NCBI GenBank assembly: GCA_009733775.1 | Contig: WOGZ01000006.1 | Location: 186,001-250,000, forward strand | DNA length: 64,000 bases | Source of the DNA: Alectoria sarmentosa | Taxonomy: Eukaryota > Ascomycota > Lecanoromycetes > Lecanorales > Parmeliaceae | Direction of reading: 5' to 3' | Part shown: one piece after another, positions 8,646-20,896 of the stretch | Position numbering within the stretch: the first letter of the stretch is position 1 | Layout of the letters: each line of letters begins with the position of its first letter | The notes under the pieces: model-generated | Database searches by the model: none | Told to the model about the DNA's origin: nothing | The model's input: only the letters and a program-made list of their open reading frames with translations | Program-made: the position numbers and the translations under genes

Positions 8646-11052
8646 TCACATAATGCTGCAGCCTCTTTGCCTGCATTGCTCATAGTACCCTTCTTCTTCC
8701 TCCTTCCCTAACGCCATACCCTGCCGTCTCTTCACCCCTTTGACAGTCATACTCTGCTTACCAGCACCATGGCACCATCTCAGAGTTTGGATCAGACCAC
8801 CATACTTATCGTCGACGCTGATCGTCCATTTGCCGCTAGTAATTTCAACCCCGGTGTTGTCACGAGGGAAGTGGAATTCGGGTAGGAAAACTTCTGTGGG
8901 TACTTCTTCCGTAGCAGCTGTTCTGCATTCAAGCGAAAAAGTGAATGTTGCGTTACGCAGATCAAAGCCAGAGGAGGTGACGTTTCCGACAGTGGCCATC
9001 GGACTAGGACGCACATATGCCTCTGCAGCACGGAAGCCGGGCGTACTACCAATCTCTGATGGTGTGTTTGATTTCTGCGACGATATGGAAGGGGTCGAGA
9101 GCTTGTTCTTCAACGTTTCTGGAATAACAGGTGATGTATCAGTCGAGCGGCTTTCCGAGAACGCAGGCGAATTTCTGTCTACAGAGAGAGTAGAGGCGTT
9201 GGGGTCCAGACCTGGTACTTCCGAGTTAGGTTCGGGATGGAGAGGTAGAGGTTTGTCGTCGAGTGAGAAGATGGAAAGGTCTTCGCCATTCCACAGGTCG
9301 CCCCATTCGTGGTTGTTCTGATATTGTCAACGATCGTGGGAAGCCAAATACAAGATCTCTGCTTACCGTCGCCATGTATACCCACAAAGCATAGCCGTTG
9401 CAGCCGCAACCTTCTAGTGCGAAATGATTCGCATCCATGGCAGATGACTGACTCGAGTAATCTCCGGTTCTGTAAGCGTACTTGTCGTCCATGTCATATG
9501 GTATGCCGATCTCTGTAAAGATGCAAGGATGGTTTCCCATGTACTCCACTCCTTCCTTCCTGATTCCAGAGAGCTGATCTCTAAGGCAGTTTCTGATTGC
9601 TGTCTCGCCTACTTTGACAGCAAATGCTGGGGACAGATACTTTCCTCGCAGAATTCCAAAAACATCAACATTCCAGTATCGATTCCTGCCAACATACTTT
9701 AGCCAGCTCTCTTCGATCCGGACCGCTTACACTCACCATTTCTTCATCATCAAAGTAACACCGTCGTAGAAATGTGGAGCAAAGACCATGTTTGGGTCAT
9801 CGTCATCTGTGCCTTTGATTGAGGGGGGGATCTCAAGAACGGGTGGTTGACAGAACATCATGGCATTTTCATGTACGCTTGTAATCGCTTTCCGGTGTCT
9901 TCGGTAGTATTGCATGAAGTAATTGTTTGTGAAGAACTCATAGTCAATTTTCCTGCCACTCTTCGGCTGCCTTGCGAAGTAATCTTTCTTCAGTAACTGA
10001 TCGTTTGATGGGTCCCAAATTCCATTCTGTGCCCAGATACATTCTCCCAACTTCCATCCTGGATCTCTTTTCCAACCGTATCTTGAGTCATCATAGTCTG
10101 CTGGTAGCCAGACCGAGTCTCCTTTGGGATCCACTAGCTCAGTGCCGGATTTGTATGGCCCAAAACCACCAAAGTCCCAAGTATCTATTTCGCATGCTCT
10201 ACCAGAGCCAGTCAGTATTGCTTGCCATGCAGTCGGCGAAGGCCCTTTCTGCAGCTTCTGGTCTTCGGGAATGACCGAAACATCCTGCCAGCCAATGAGG
10301 CCTCGATTCGGCTCATTCATACTCTCCCAACCAATGACCACATCATTCTCGATATCCCCTGATTCATGTACTCTCAGAGCAAGGTGACGACACGCTTCGA
10401 TGAAGTGATCCTGCAAATAGTCTTGGATGTTCTTCCCATCGATGATGGCATTGGGCGTAAAGTCTTTTCCTCCAAAGAACATGGTGAAGATGACTTGGCA
10501 CGCCAACCGTGTGTAGTTTGTTGCCCAGATCATTTTCGGGTAATTGGCAGGATCGGGATAGGTGTTTTGCACCCAAGCTGCTTGGGTCGAAGGAAATGCG
10601 CGTGGATTGAGACCCATTGCGTATATTGTCCACAAGGGTGCACCCGAACCACCAGTGAATCTTGACCAGACGTCTTGATGAGGATCCATGAATATGTAGA
10701 AGCCGTATCCTTTTGCCAGTCTCAAGACTTCAATGGTATGCTGCACCCACTCTTCGTCATATTTCCCGGGTCCGGCATGCTCAATTGCTTCCCACGTGAA
10801 TACATAACGTATCAAATTGTATCCCCATCTTCTCAGCCTTGAAAAATGGATGTGTGCCTCGTCTATGGAAAAGGGTCTGCCAACAAAGGAAAGTTGGTCT
10901 CCTTCATAGAACCTGTCAGGATTGTTCGAGGGTAAATCGGGGTCCGTTGGGAATTTGGCATCTCCCGCAACATTGATGCCACGCAATGTCACCTCCCTAT
11001 TCTCACCGTCGCGAAACGTTCGCCCCTCTATTCTGAGGCGCAGGGGCGCCAT
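8646..11052 (-). CDS. glycoside hydrolase family 5, steryl-beta-glucosidase/glucocerebrosidase type (EGCrP2/Sgl1-like)
   Basis: The protein matches intracellular fungal GH5 enzymes related to endoglycoceramidase that hydrolyse ergosteryl-glucoside or glucosylceramide (EGCrP2/Sgl1 in Cryptococcus, Egh1 in yeast). The exons are 11052..9737, 9685..9367 and 9317..8646, giving 768 residues. No signal peptide is seen, in keeping with that subfamily. The start MAPLRLRIEGRTFRD and LRGINVAGDAKFP are hallmarks. The acid/base is Glu in WESMNEPNRG (about E247) and the nucleophile is Glu in PCIFTEIGIPYD (about E497). HQDVWSRF near residue 125 is the substrate-pocket loop. About 230 C-terminal residues form a Ser/Pro-rich linker (LSTPSISSQKSNTPSEIG) and a beta-rich ending CSIM. 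A C-terminal CaaX-like CSIM is visible but unproven as a lipidation signal. ATG 11190 would add 46 unrelated residues. Exact substrate is inferred. Confidence 0.88.
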
Positions 11053-11563
11053 AAGCAGTCGCAGTGCCTGAGGAGGCCCTAAACACCGAGGAGCTTGAAC
11101 AAGAGCGTTCGGGCGCTGTTTCCTTGTCACATCTGCCTTGGAGTTTGCAAAAGCGACAACACAAGGGACAGAAAATGTTGCTGTTGTCAAAGCTTTCGAA
11201 GCTTTACCCTGGAAGACAAAGACAAAATAGCCAGGTTGCTAGAGGTAAGATTACCTTAGGGAAAGAGATAGCGTAGAATTCAAAGGCAAATGATCAGCAA
11301 ATTTAATGACCACGACGAAGGCATTAAATGGGCTCCGCACTTCGGCTTGCAGATCTAGATCTCCCGTGCCGAAAAGAGCTGTCAAGCAAACAAAGCTCTA
11401 CCTTACTTTACCTTACTTTACCTTACTTCTATCAAAAATTACGAGCTTCATTATTCTTAGTGCTTTACCGCCAGAGTCATCCCTTTAAATCCTGACCACA
11501 CGTCCCTGACCGTCATGCCATCTGCATCTAACCCAAACACTAAAGTTACGGCACTCTTACAGC
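11053..11563. other. divergent promoter region of GH5 and SKI3
   Basis: It lies between two head-to-head genes. It contains nearly three tandem copies of CCTTACTTTA at 11401-11428, about 135 nt before the SKI3 start. No other gene is seen. Confidence 0.55.
11401..11428. repeat. short tandem repeat (CCTTACTTTA)x2.8
   Basis: Nearly three perfect 10-bp units lie upstream of SKI3. Confidence 0.8.
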
Positions 11564-14500
11564 ATGTCCGGCACAAAATCCGCTCTCAAAGCTGCAAAAG
11601 CTGCTCTGGATGCGAACAGGTATCAGGATGCAATTGACCAGGCCAAGGCGGTGCTGGAGACGGAAGCAGATAACTATCATGCGTATGTATTCGCACCTAT
11701 TTTCCTTATTTTATCCGTGGTAAGACTGACTTTGTGGGCTCCAGTAATGTTTTCCTAGGCCGAGCATTCGAAAAGCTGAATCAGAATCAAGGTTCTGAAG
11801 AAGCTTACAAAGCTGCCATTGGTAGAAAAGACAATGACCCTCTGGCATGGCAAGGGCTAGTGGGCCTTTACGAGAAGCAAGCTGGCAAGAAGCTTGACGA
11901 TTATCACGGTGCTGCGATTCGATTAGCGGAGTTGCACATGAACGAGTACGTGGGGCAACGAATTTCGTACGTGATGCGATTAGACATTGTGGCTGATAGA
12001 GTTGCGGTGTCAGGAATGACAAGATACGGTGTCAGGCAGTCGTGCACAAGTACACAGGAAATGCCCACAAGTACGGCTCTAGGGCACAATACAAACGTTC
12101 TTTGGAGATTCTACTACCTACTACGACTCTCTATGACTATCTCGAAGGTCGAATCCTCCAACCAGCTTTCACGTATTCCAAGATTGCGGACATAGTAGAA
12201 GCGGAAGAAAGGGAGAAGATCAACACCGAAATTGGGCAACGACGGACCCGTCTTGGAGCGAAGATCGACCAAGTCACTTCAGAGGTTAAGAGAGAAGTGT
12301 TGGAGGACAGTCCGCTGGAGTCACTGTACGAAAATATTATCAACTGGACCCACGATGATGAGATCCGACGGCTGTATGAGGAGAAACTCCTCCAGCATGC
12401 ATACGACACTCTAATTGTCGTTCCGACGCCGAAGAAGGCAGCAAAAAGGGAGCAGGTCCAGAAGATGGCACAAGGGCTGGTTATCCTAAAGCACCCATTC
12501 CTGCTTGCCTGGACAATCGAGCTAGAGTGGAAAGATGGCGCGGATATTGAGGAAATGGATGCTGGATTACTCAGAGAGTTCATTGCACTGTTTCCAGATG
12601 TTGGACTCAGCAAGCTGCTCAAAGGCTTTCTTCACAGTGACGTTTCTCCATTTCCGAAGCCGGCAGATTCCGCCCAGGAGCAGAATGAGGAGAGCGAACA
12701 CAATTCCCCATTGTCCAGAGAGGATGGGCTCATTCTCATGACTGAAGGCATGGAAGAGAGCTCATCATCAATCTTAGCACACCGTATTATGGGTCTCATG
12801 TATTTACATCTCGAAGAATATGAGGCCGCTGCGGCCACAGCAAGACAAGGGCTGCAGCGTGTTTCGAATGAATCCGGCATATCTGGCCTTACTCTAGAAA
12901 ACTTGTTTGACGCAATGAGAATTATATTAGCGGCAGCATTGGTCCAATTTCAAGCACCGAGACATCACCCAGAGGCAATGGAGTTATTAGAGAACGTACT
13001 ACACCGAAAAACTACCGACAGTTCTGCGCTGATCGGGATTGGTTTGATACTCGAAGAACAAGGGGAATACGTCAAAGCTATCGACTACTTCGACCGTGCT
13101 TTGAAGCGAACTTCTGACCCCAAGATCAAAGCCGAGGCGGCCTGGTGCAAAGCCCTAAATGGCGACAACGAGACGAGCCTGCATGAGCTCGAGGTTTGCC
13201 TTCCAAATATGGGAGGCTCTGACACACGAACAAAGTTGCTACGATCTCAAACGTTGTATAGGGTGGGTATGTGTATCTGGAACCGGGATACTTCTAGCAA
13301 GGCGCGCAAAAACCGTGAAGGGGCATATGCTCAGTTTCTTGCTTCGCTGCAAGCAGACTTGAACTATGCGCCTGCCTACACAATACTTGGGATATACTAT
13401 GCCGACTACGGGAGAGACAAGAAGCGTGCTCGTAAATGCTTTCAAAAAGCTTTCGAGCTCTCATCATCTGAAGTCGACGCCGCGGAACGCCTCGCTCAGT
13501 CTTTCGCCAGATCAGGGGAATGGGACCTTGTTGAGGTTGTTGCCCGGCGAGTAATTGAGTCTGGTAAAGTCAAAGCGGCTCCTGGGTCAAAAAGGAAAGG
13601 AGTCAGCTGGCCTTTTGCGGCCCTGGGCGTTGTTGAGCTCAATAACCAGGAATACCCGAAAAGCATTGTCTCTTTTCAGTCAGCACTACGGTCTTCTCCC
13701 GAAAACTATCATTGCTGGGTAGGTCTCGGCGAAAGTTACCATAACTCAGGGAGGTACATTGCGGCCACCAAAGCTTTCGAACACGCCCAACAACTTGAAG
13801 AGAGTCACGAAGACGGTAGTGTCAAGGATCATTGGTTTACGAAATACATGCTCGCAAACGTAAAGCGAGAGTTGGGCCAGTATGATGATGCCATTGCTGG
13901 ATACCAGGAGGTCTTGACACTTAGACCTACCGAATTTGGAGTCTCCATTGCCCTATTGCAAAGTCTCGTCGAAGGCGCCTGGCACAGCATCGAACTTGGC
14001 TTTTTTGGCCGTGCAGCAGGTGCCGCGGGCGAAGCATTAAATGTCGCCAAGAGTGTTGCAAAAGAACACCACGAAGCTTTTAACCTTTGGAAAGCAGTTG
14101 GTGACGCGTGCTCCATGTTTTCCTATGCATCAGCCTACGCTTCAAGGCTTCCGGCTCAAGTCTTGCTATCGCTTTTGGAGGCTGACATCGATTTCCAAGT
14201 GTACAACGTACTGGCAGAGGTAGATGGGATTAGTGCTGAGACGCTGCAGACCTTAATTCGACATGATCAGCAGACGCTTGCTCCTCTCCAGTTGAGCATT
14301 ACCGCAGCAATATTAGCCCACAAACGTGCAATTCACGCTTGTGCCAACGATTTTCATGCCAGAGCTATTGCGTGGTATAACCTCGGCTGGACAGAGCATC
14401 GGGCACACATATGCAGCCACGATGGGCCCAGGACGGAGTCTAAGAAGAAGCCCCTGAAACACCTCAAAGCATCTGTACAGGCGTTCAAAAGAGCGATCGA

Positions 14501-15890
14501 ACTCGAAGCTGGTAACGCCGAGTTCTGGAACTCTCTTGGTATAGTGACAACCGAACTCAATCCGAAAGTCTCCCAGCATTCGTTCGTTCGCAGTCTTTAC
14601 CTCAATGATAAGAATGCAAGAGTCTGGACGAATCTGGGAGTATTGTATCTGATTCAGAATGACGTTCAGCTTGCCCATGAAGCTTTCACACGTGCACAGT
14701 CTTCCGATCCCGATTATGCTCAAGCGTGGCTTGGGCAGGGTCTGTTGGCCAAGCAACTGGGAGAAGTCAACGAAGCTCGACAATTGTTCACCCACGCTTT
14801 TGAAATAGCGGACTCGTCCTCTCCCATAATTAAGCGGCAATTTGCCGTATCCACATTCGATCATCTCCTTTCATCTCCACTAAGCAGCTCGACAAGCGCT
14901 ATTCAGCCTCTGTTCGCTCTGCACCAATTACGCTCTCAGGTGTCTGCGGATTTTTCTCTCCAGCATCTCTCGTCATTACTCGCTGAGCGTGTCGGCGACT
15001 TTGGCGACGCAGTAGCTACACTCGACCAAGTCACTTCAAACCTTGAAGCGGAGTACGAGACGTCAGAGTCTCAAGTCGTTCTCATGCGCTTTGCTCTGGC
15101 AAAAGCTGATCTCAGTCGAGCTCAATTAGCAGAGCGAAGATTTGAGGCTGCAGCCGAAAATGCAGAGACAGCTCTCAGCCTCTCCGAAGAAGAAGACGTG
15201 AAGAATGAGGCTCGTCAGAAACTCCGACTCTCAGCGCATATGACAGCTGGTTTAGCGTACTACTATCAAGGGACGATGGATCAAGCAATTATCATGTTTC
15301 GAAGCGCCCTTGAGGAGACACAAGGCAACCCTGACATAGTCTGTCTTCTAGCACAGGTGCTGTGGGCAAAAGGCGGCAACGAGGAACGGAACGTGGCTCG
15401 TGAGCAATTATTCGATTGTGTAGAGAACCACCCTGACCATTCAGGCGCTATCGTTCTCCTTGGTGTCATTGCTGTTCTTGACGATGACCGAGATACCATC
15501 GAAGCCGTGACTGCAGACCTAGAAGGATTGCGAACCCGAGACACCTTGGCTGCCCAGAACAAAAACAAAGTCGCCCAAATACTGATGATTATTTCTGCGC
15601 TTTTCCCTGGTGAGGAAGGGCAAAATGCATCAGAGATCTCGCAAGCAACCACCACGACCATGCTTGCACCTTCACAGCCGCACGGCTGGTTGCACCTGGC
15701 TGGTCTTTCGGACGAAAGCCATCCAGCAGAAATGGCTGTGCTTACAGCTACCAAAGCTGCTCCGCCTGGAGGTAACCTTGATGCGAACAACCTTTCCAAG
15801 GCTTATGCGGGGACTAGAAGGCTCGATGATGCCCAGAGAGCAATTATGGTTGCCCCTTGGGCCGTGCAGGGGTGGGAAGCCCTTGCCTGA
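11564..15890 (+). CDS. SKI3: Ski3, TPR scaffold of the Ski complex
   Basis: Ski3 (TTC37) is the tetratricopeptide scaffold that joins the Ski2 helicase and Ski8 and feeds mRNA to the cytoplasmic exosome. The exons are 11564..11682, 11745..11945 and 12014..15890, giving 1398 residues, the usual size. The N-terminus ALKAAKAALDANRYQDAI begins the first TPR. The segment KYGSRAQYKRSLEILLPTT then EEREKINTEIGQRRTRLGAK matches the family-specific region after the N-terminal TPRs. Many TPR units follow (LGWTEHRAH, FWNSLGIVTTELNPK, VWTNLGVLYLIQND, AWLGQGLLAKQLGE). The C-terminal end APWAVQGWEALA closes the superhelix. The second intron boundary was set at 12013 because only that acceptor restores the frame, giving ENDKIRCQAVVHKY. 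Identification is firm. Confidence 0.93.
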
Positions 15891-16081
15891 TGGTAATGGT
15901 GCACGTTTAGACGATGTCATGGTTCTTAATAATTTCCGACATTTCCAGCGTTAGAAGCATAGACTCTTGTGGAAGATGTACTGCATTTTGAGAGGCGGCC
16001 TCTGCGGAATTGCATAGAAGAAAATCACAAAGCGATGTTTGGGACTCAATGCCGAGTCTCGGCCTTTGGAATCATAAAAAC

Positions 16082-16804
16082 TCAAAGTTTGCCCATGGTC
16101 TTTTCGCATTGAGTTCTCAGCTCCTCTACGCCAGCTACATCTTCCCACTTCTTTAATATCCTCTGTACCTCCTCCCAGTCCTTCTTCGCATCCTCCACGT
16201 TTCCCGCCTCGAGCAACTCTTCCAACCTCCTTGGTGTCCCCAGCACCCACCTCACGGTGTCATTTTCCCTCCTCCTCTTTGTAACCGCCTCCTTCCTCTC
16301 CTTTCCAGATTTCCCATCCCCCACCCCTGCCACCAACCCTCTCGCCGTCTCAGCAATATGCGCCACAGCCGGACTCAACGTACTCGTCGTCGGGGTCAGC
16401 GGATCCATATTGTTCCTCATCTTCCTAATCGTATCCGTCGCCGTAATCAGCTTCGAATAGTTATCATAAACCAACGCTTTCCTCTCTCCATCCAACCCCT
16501 TGATTTCATTGACCAATCCCGCCTCCACCCTCAGCACCCCTTCCAATCCATGCCCCGCGAGCACACTTTTGACGTAGGCATCAGCATCGAAGTCTGAAGC
16601 ATCGAGCTCACTTGATGGAGGTTCGGGTTCTGAGGGGTGCGGATGGGAGGCCGAAGTTGCGTTCGCTGGGACGGCGGGTTTGAGGTTGTAATAGTCGCGG
16701 AGGGCGGCGCGGTGTTGGCGGCGGACCGGGGCGGGCGAGGTGGTGCGGGAGCTGGCGAGGGAGTCGGAAGGGTTGGAGGCGCGTGGGGAAGTTACTGTTG
16801 CCAT
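16082..16804 (-). CDS. VPS51: Vps51, GARP/EARP tethering complex subunit
   Basis: Vps51 is the small fungal subunit of the GARP complex, which tethers endosome-derived vesicles at the trans-Golgi. The single exon encodes 240 residues. The N-terminal part contains RQHRAALRDYYNLKP, the conserved segment that binds the SNARE Tlg1 and initiates the family domain. Next come DFDADAYVKSVLAGHGLEG and LDGERKALVYDNYSKLITATDTIRKMR, the Vps51/Exo84-type coiled coil. A second helical part (LEELLEAGNVEDAKKDWEEVQRILKKW) follows. ATG 16804 is chosen over 16837 because MATVTSPRAS starts a normal disordered tail. It is head to head with RMI1, with 275 bp between start codons. The 3' end is convergent with SKI3. 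Confidence 0.9.
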   Translation of the reverse strand: MATVTSPRASNPSDSLASSRTTSPAPVRRQHRAALRDYYNLKPAVPANATSASHPHPSEPEPPSSELDASDFDADAYVKSVLAGHGLEGVLRVEAGLVNEIKGLDGERKALVYDNYSKLITATDTIRKMRNNMDPLTPTTSTLSPAVAHIAETARGLVAGVGDGKSGKERKEAVTKRRRENDTVRWVLGTPRRLEELLEAGNVEDAKKDWEEVQRILKKWEDVAGVEELRTQCEKTMGKL

Positions 16805-17079
16805 CGTACATCGATCAATAAGTAAACGATAGGACAAGGGTGGCGACGGGCGAACTTTTGAGCAGGAGCGCGACGATTCGCTTAAATGGAACTTGCTCTT
16901 ACTAGCGTGATGGTTGTCTTCATCTCTGTGTCAGACCTCGTGGTACGATGGGCTAATTGACGAGATAGCATGGTCCTTGCGGAGGGCCTACGGAAGATTT
17001 TAATGGTCTGACTACCAATCGGAGCGCTCGGTATTGCACTCAGCAGTGAAGGAAAGCCACCTGTTGACAATTCGGAACA

Positions 17080-17775
17080 ATGTCCGACCCAGCAGCCCAT
17101 ATCGCCGCCCAGCTCACCACCACAAAATTCCTCACGCCAAATCCCACATGGCTCTCCGCCTTCCTAACGACCCAACGGCCCACAACACCCTTCCCAGCTC
17201 TGACCCAGACAGCCTGCTTCCGTCTGCTCGCTTCCGATATTACCAAATCTCTCACCCGCGCATCTCCAACCTGCTTCCCGCAAGACATCCACAATGCTAA
17301 CCTCAAGGAACGCCGTATACCAGGACCAGTGGCTGTCCAAGTCCTGGCGGTTGAAGACATGAGCAAGAGTCGATGGGAGCAGATTGAAGCTATCGAGGCA
17401 CTTGAGAGGGGGGAGGGTACGAAGGGGAGGGAGATCATTCGCGTGACTGCTACGGAGGAAGATGATGGTGCAGGAGCAGATGTTCAGAAAGGTGGTGGAC
17501 CGCACAAACTATTATTTCAAGATGCAGCAGGGAGGCGAGTTTATGGGATTGAGTTGAAGGGACTGGAAGGGGTGGGATTGGGAATGAGCATTGGCTGTAA
17601 GATGGTGTTGAGGAATACACTGGTTGCGAGGGGAATTGTGCTACTGAAGCCTACAACAACTACAGTGTTGGGGGGCAAGATTGAAGAGCTGCACAAGGCG
17701 TGGAAGGAAGGGAGGAAAGCGGAGCTGAAGGCTGCCATTGAGGCGAATGAGCATGAAGCACGGGGCTCAAGCTGA
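17080..17775 (+). CDS. RMI1: Rmi1, OB-fold subunit of the Sgs1-Top3-Rmi1 complex
   Basis: Rmi1 acts in the nucleus with a RecQ helicase and topoisomerase III to dissolve double Holliday junctions. The single exon encodes 231 residues, close to the yeast length. The N-terminal helical part (LTPNPTWLSAFL, FPALTQTACFRLLASDI) is followed by IPGPVAVQVLAVEDMSKSRWEQIE, a family hallmark. The OB-fold runs through LLFQDAAGRRVYGIELK, IGCKMVLRNTLVARGIVLLKPTTTTVLGG, which is the most conserved stretch. The C-terminus is charged helix. It shares a short divergent promoter with VPS51. Confidence 0.9.
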   Translation: MSDPAAHIAAQLTTTKFLTPNPTWLSAFLTTQRPTTPFPALTQTACFRLLASDITKSLTRASPTCFPQDIHNANLKERRIPGPVAVQVLAVEDMSKSRWEQIEAIEALERGEGTKGREIIRVTATEEDDGAGADVQKGGGPHKLLFQDAAGRRVYGIELKGLEGVGLGMSIGCKMVLRNTLVARGIVLLKPTTTTVLGGKIEELHKAWKEGRKAELKAAIEANEHEARGSS

Positions 17776-18156
17776 ACAGGGCAGATTCGCAGAGACTCAT
17801 CGCGAGCGGAATAGAGCGCATTGATATCCTCTTCTAGAACTGCACCTCCGAGCACGTCTGAGTGAGTCAAAATCATATGGATGTGCTGCAGTGGAGCTGA
17901 CAAGTTGAGCCTGATGTTGGCGTTTTCCAGAAAAATTGCAGCTCTCGGGCTTTTGATCGGGTTGAGAGCCGTCTAAAAGGGCAAAGGTCCCAGCTGATGT
18001 TGTCACTGAGCAGTGCAAAGACTGGAATTTAACAAACTTATAGGCTAACGACCACTGAAAACAATACTGAGCAACCCACTACTCTTATCGGATCTTCGAC
18101 AGGCTTATGGGCCTTTGCCCGGTCCTATATGTGAGCCCCTGGACTGGTATCCACTG

Positions 18157-19718
18157 TCACTCTCCTTGTCTGTAGGTTTCAGTCTTCCACACGCAAAGCT
18201 TCTTGTCATAGAAGCTTGTCGAAACGACGGTGAACCCCTCCACTCTCCCTCCGACATAGATGCAACGACCACTGCTGGCATAGTTCATACTTTTGTGCTC
18301 CACAAACTTTGCTAGGACATTTATGAGCCATTTTCCACCCTCTGCTCGTCGAACCTCCAAAACCCTTGCACCAGCATGCATGCAACTAGCCAGTATCTTA
18401 AACGCTGGGCCTTGAAGAGATTCGGAGTCAGTGTCACCTGTTTAGGGTAAAAGACCAGAATTATATAGGAAGACCTGGGCTTCTAGGCCAACCATGGGTT
18501 TTTAAAGACAGGTGCTGGATCTTGGCTTCTAGGCTCGCCCTTGGGTTGAACCCGAAATATGGTATGAATCAAGGGTTCTTTCCAAGGAAGGCACATACCT
18601 ATGGACTCCTCTCCAAAATCGAGGATCTGAAGCCTCCACACCCCTCCCCCAAGTCTCTTTTCCGCCAGGACCTTGGGCCGGTTACCTCCCTCAACAGGCA
18701 ACAGGACTCGGACATATTCATCATAGCTGCCAGTCAGAAGGACTCGTTCCCCATGAAAGACGGGTTGCAAGGGCAATATCGCAGTCACCCCGGCGTCATG
18801 GGTCTTCGTATCACGGACCGACGCCTCGAATTCGTATCTATGCGAAGGTATGTTACCATCGTTGAGGCTTCCACTGACCGGGCGAACGGATAGGTCGTGT
18901 CTACATAGCTCGGAACCATCCCCTCCTGAGTACAATTCTGCTCCTTTTGACGTCCATGCCAGTGTCCATGCTTCGAAGGAATGTGCCTCGGTCTTTGTGT
19001 AAGTCATGGGAGGTTGATACTTTGTATCGAAAATTGCAACTCGACCATCGGATGAAGATGCCGCTATTGTGTCTGAATGGGACAGTACGCGGTTCCAGGC
19101 GAGAGACAATGTAAGCGAGGAGTCAGAAAAGATCTGATAGGAGTTGAGAGTCTCTATTGGGCCAGTCCCATTAATATTTATGGTGCATAGGCAAATGGTC
19201 CCTTTGCTCGTGGCAATTGCGAATACTCCTTTCCTGAATCGCGTAAAGTGAAGGTCAAGGACCGCAAAAGGGACATCCACAGCGTCGAAAAGTGTTCTGT
19301 TTCCAGAATCAGCCTGCCTTCTCAAAGGACTTGACCCATAATAATGAGGCCAATCCTTCTCACAAACAACATTGATGAGGGCAAATGAAATATTCGCTCT
19401 GCATTTTCTGCACCTTTGGTGGGGCTGATTCCCAGGTGTTTTGTAGCGGGTGACGGCCACTCACAGATTTTCGTCTTGTAAACTAAATAGCATCAAACTA
19501 CCCCGGCGGTTCTGCACTGGACTTTTGATTTGGTCATCATTCTGTTGTATAGATGTTGTGTGTCTGGCCCCTGATTCGGTCTCCAAATAGTACGTGCCAA
19601 CCACAAAACATTCTGAACGTAAGGGTGAAAACTCTATGCAACTTGGCGGTAAGTCTAGAATGATGCTGTGATCAGAGCGAATAGATGGGACATCATCCGA
19701 TGTATCACAGTCATCCAT
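18157..19718 (-). CDS. DPH7: Dph7/Rrt2-type WD40 diphthine methyl esterase
   Basis: This is the WD-repeat enzyme that removes a methyl ester from the diphthine intermediate on elongation factor 2, permitting the final amidation. The exons are 19718..19465, 19296..18599 and 18410..18157, giving 401 residues. WD-type blades include LDLHFTRFRKGVFAIATSKG, LAWNRVLSHSDTIAASSSDGRVAIFD, AWTLAWTSKGAELYSGGDG and LLTGSYDEYVRVLLP. The last exon supplies LASCMHAGARVLEV, EHKSMNY and TVVSTSFYDKKLCVWK, which closes the propeller. The middle intron acceptor was chosen to give GPAFKILASCMHAGA. Intron 1 is unusually long (168 nt) and not of the introner family as far as I can see. Intron 2 is a diverged family member. 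Confidence 0.88.
18411..18598 (-). mobile_element. introner-like element F (DPH7 intron 2, diverged)
   Basis: This 188-nt intron ends TATAATTCTGGTC...ACACTGACTCCGAATCTCTTCAAG on the gene strand. That matches the 3' quarter of elements A-E. The 5' half is not alignable by eye, so this is an old or recombined copy. Confidence 0.55.
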
Positions 19719-20896
19719 CACAAGAAGTCAGAATGAGATCCCAAGTCGAAGGATAGCATCCCGGCCAAGTAACAAAATCATTATGGCTACGGGTAGAGTA
19801 CCCTTTGTTTAAAGCATTACCGCAAGCACCTTCCTTTCGAAAACCAAGTAATGAAATTTCTTGGATAACTTCACAACAATATAATTGGTAATAACCCAGG
19901 TACTACTGTAGTCTCCTTGACAAGTAAATTGATGTTTAAAGCCCTCAATTTATAGGAGTTCCTAGCTATTCGTTGTACGACATAACATTAGTAGAATTTT
20001 CGAATTTCTTTTGTGATAAACTTGATGGTCACAAAAGAGCCCAGGTAACTTTTCAACGTAGAATGCATATTTGCAATCTACGATTGTACCCATACCACTG
20101 TTCAAGTCGAAATTTTTTAGAAATTCAAAGATCAACTATTTAATGTAGTGAGTATAAGTTGTAGGATTTCTAGATTGTACAGAGTCGTGGAAATGAAGTT
20201 AATAAAAAAAAAGAAAAAAAAAAGTGATTTTCTGGTTTGCGAAGGGGGTGCTTGCGGCAACTTTTTATTGCCCCAACGATTCTCGATCCCATCGTCTGGC
20301 GCCTCGGGGTCCTCGGGTGCAAAATGTCTTGGCACAACATGAAAATGCCTTACTTTCGCAACGCAAAAACCCTTGAAAATTAACATTAATAACAAAATTT
20401 TCCACTGTAAACTTTAGATTTACTCGAACGGAACGATCGCGAAACATGAGATTTCTTCGTGGGTGTGGTCATTGTCGCGTTGCGATGGGTTGCAAGAAGG
20501 GACCTTTCGATGTTCGGTCGAACCCCCCTGAACTTTACACCCTGACGATGGCATACTAGCGGCGGTGAAAATCCGAGCCTCGAATCGATGAAGTAGTACT
20601 CCGTACTCTACGCTCTCTCGCGTGTAATAGGAAAGCCTGCACATTCTGAAATTTGAAGCCTCTGATAATTCCACAACCAGAGGGCTCATGAGAGGAACCT
20701 CGCCTTTTGATTCAAAGATTTGGATTATAGTAGCAGTTCGTTTCGAGAATATCAATTCGTGAAGAGCATATTCATTGAGTTTCTCCAGTTGTCAAGATGG
20801 AATGATTTCTGGCGTGTGCAGCCTTTTCTTTTACCCGCGAGGGCTCTCTGGAGATAGACAAGAATTGCTCTGTGTCACCATGCAATTGGTCGACGA
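19719..20896. other. AT-rich divergent intergenic region
   Basis: No gene is supported. The stretch 19740-20450 is clearly AT-richer than its surroundings. It contains an A-rich tract at about 20201-20224. Frames on the minus strand at 20420-20999 show no family resemblance. Confidence 0.5.

Noticed and set aside
19297..19464. DPH7 intron 1 (168 nt) as an introner-like element
   Set aside because: Similar size but no shared donor or acceptor block.
20201..20224. Retroelement poly(A) tail
   Set aside because: No target duplication or coding remnant was found next to the A-rich tract.
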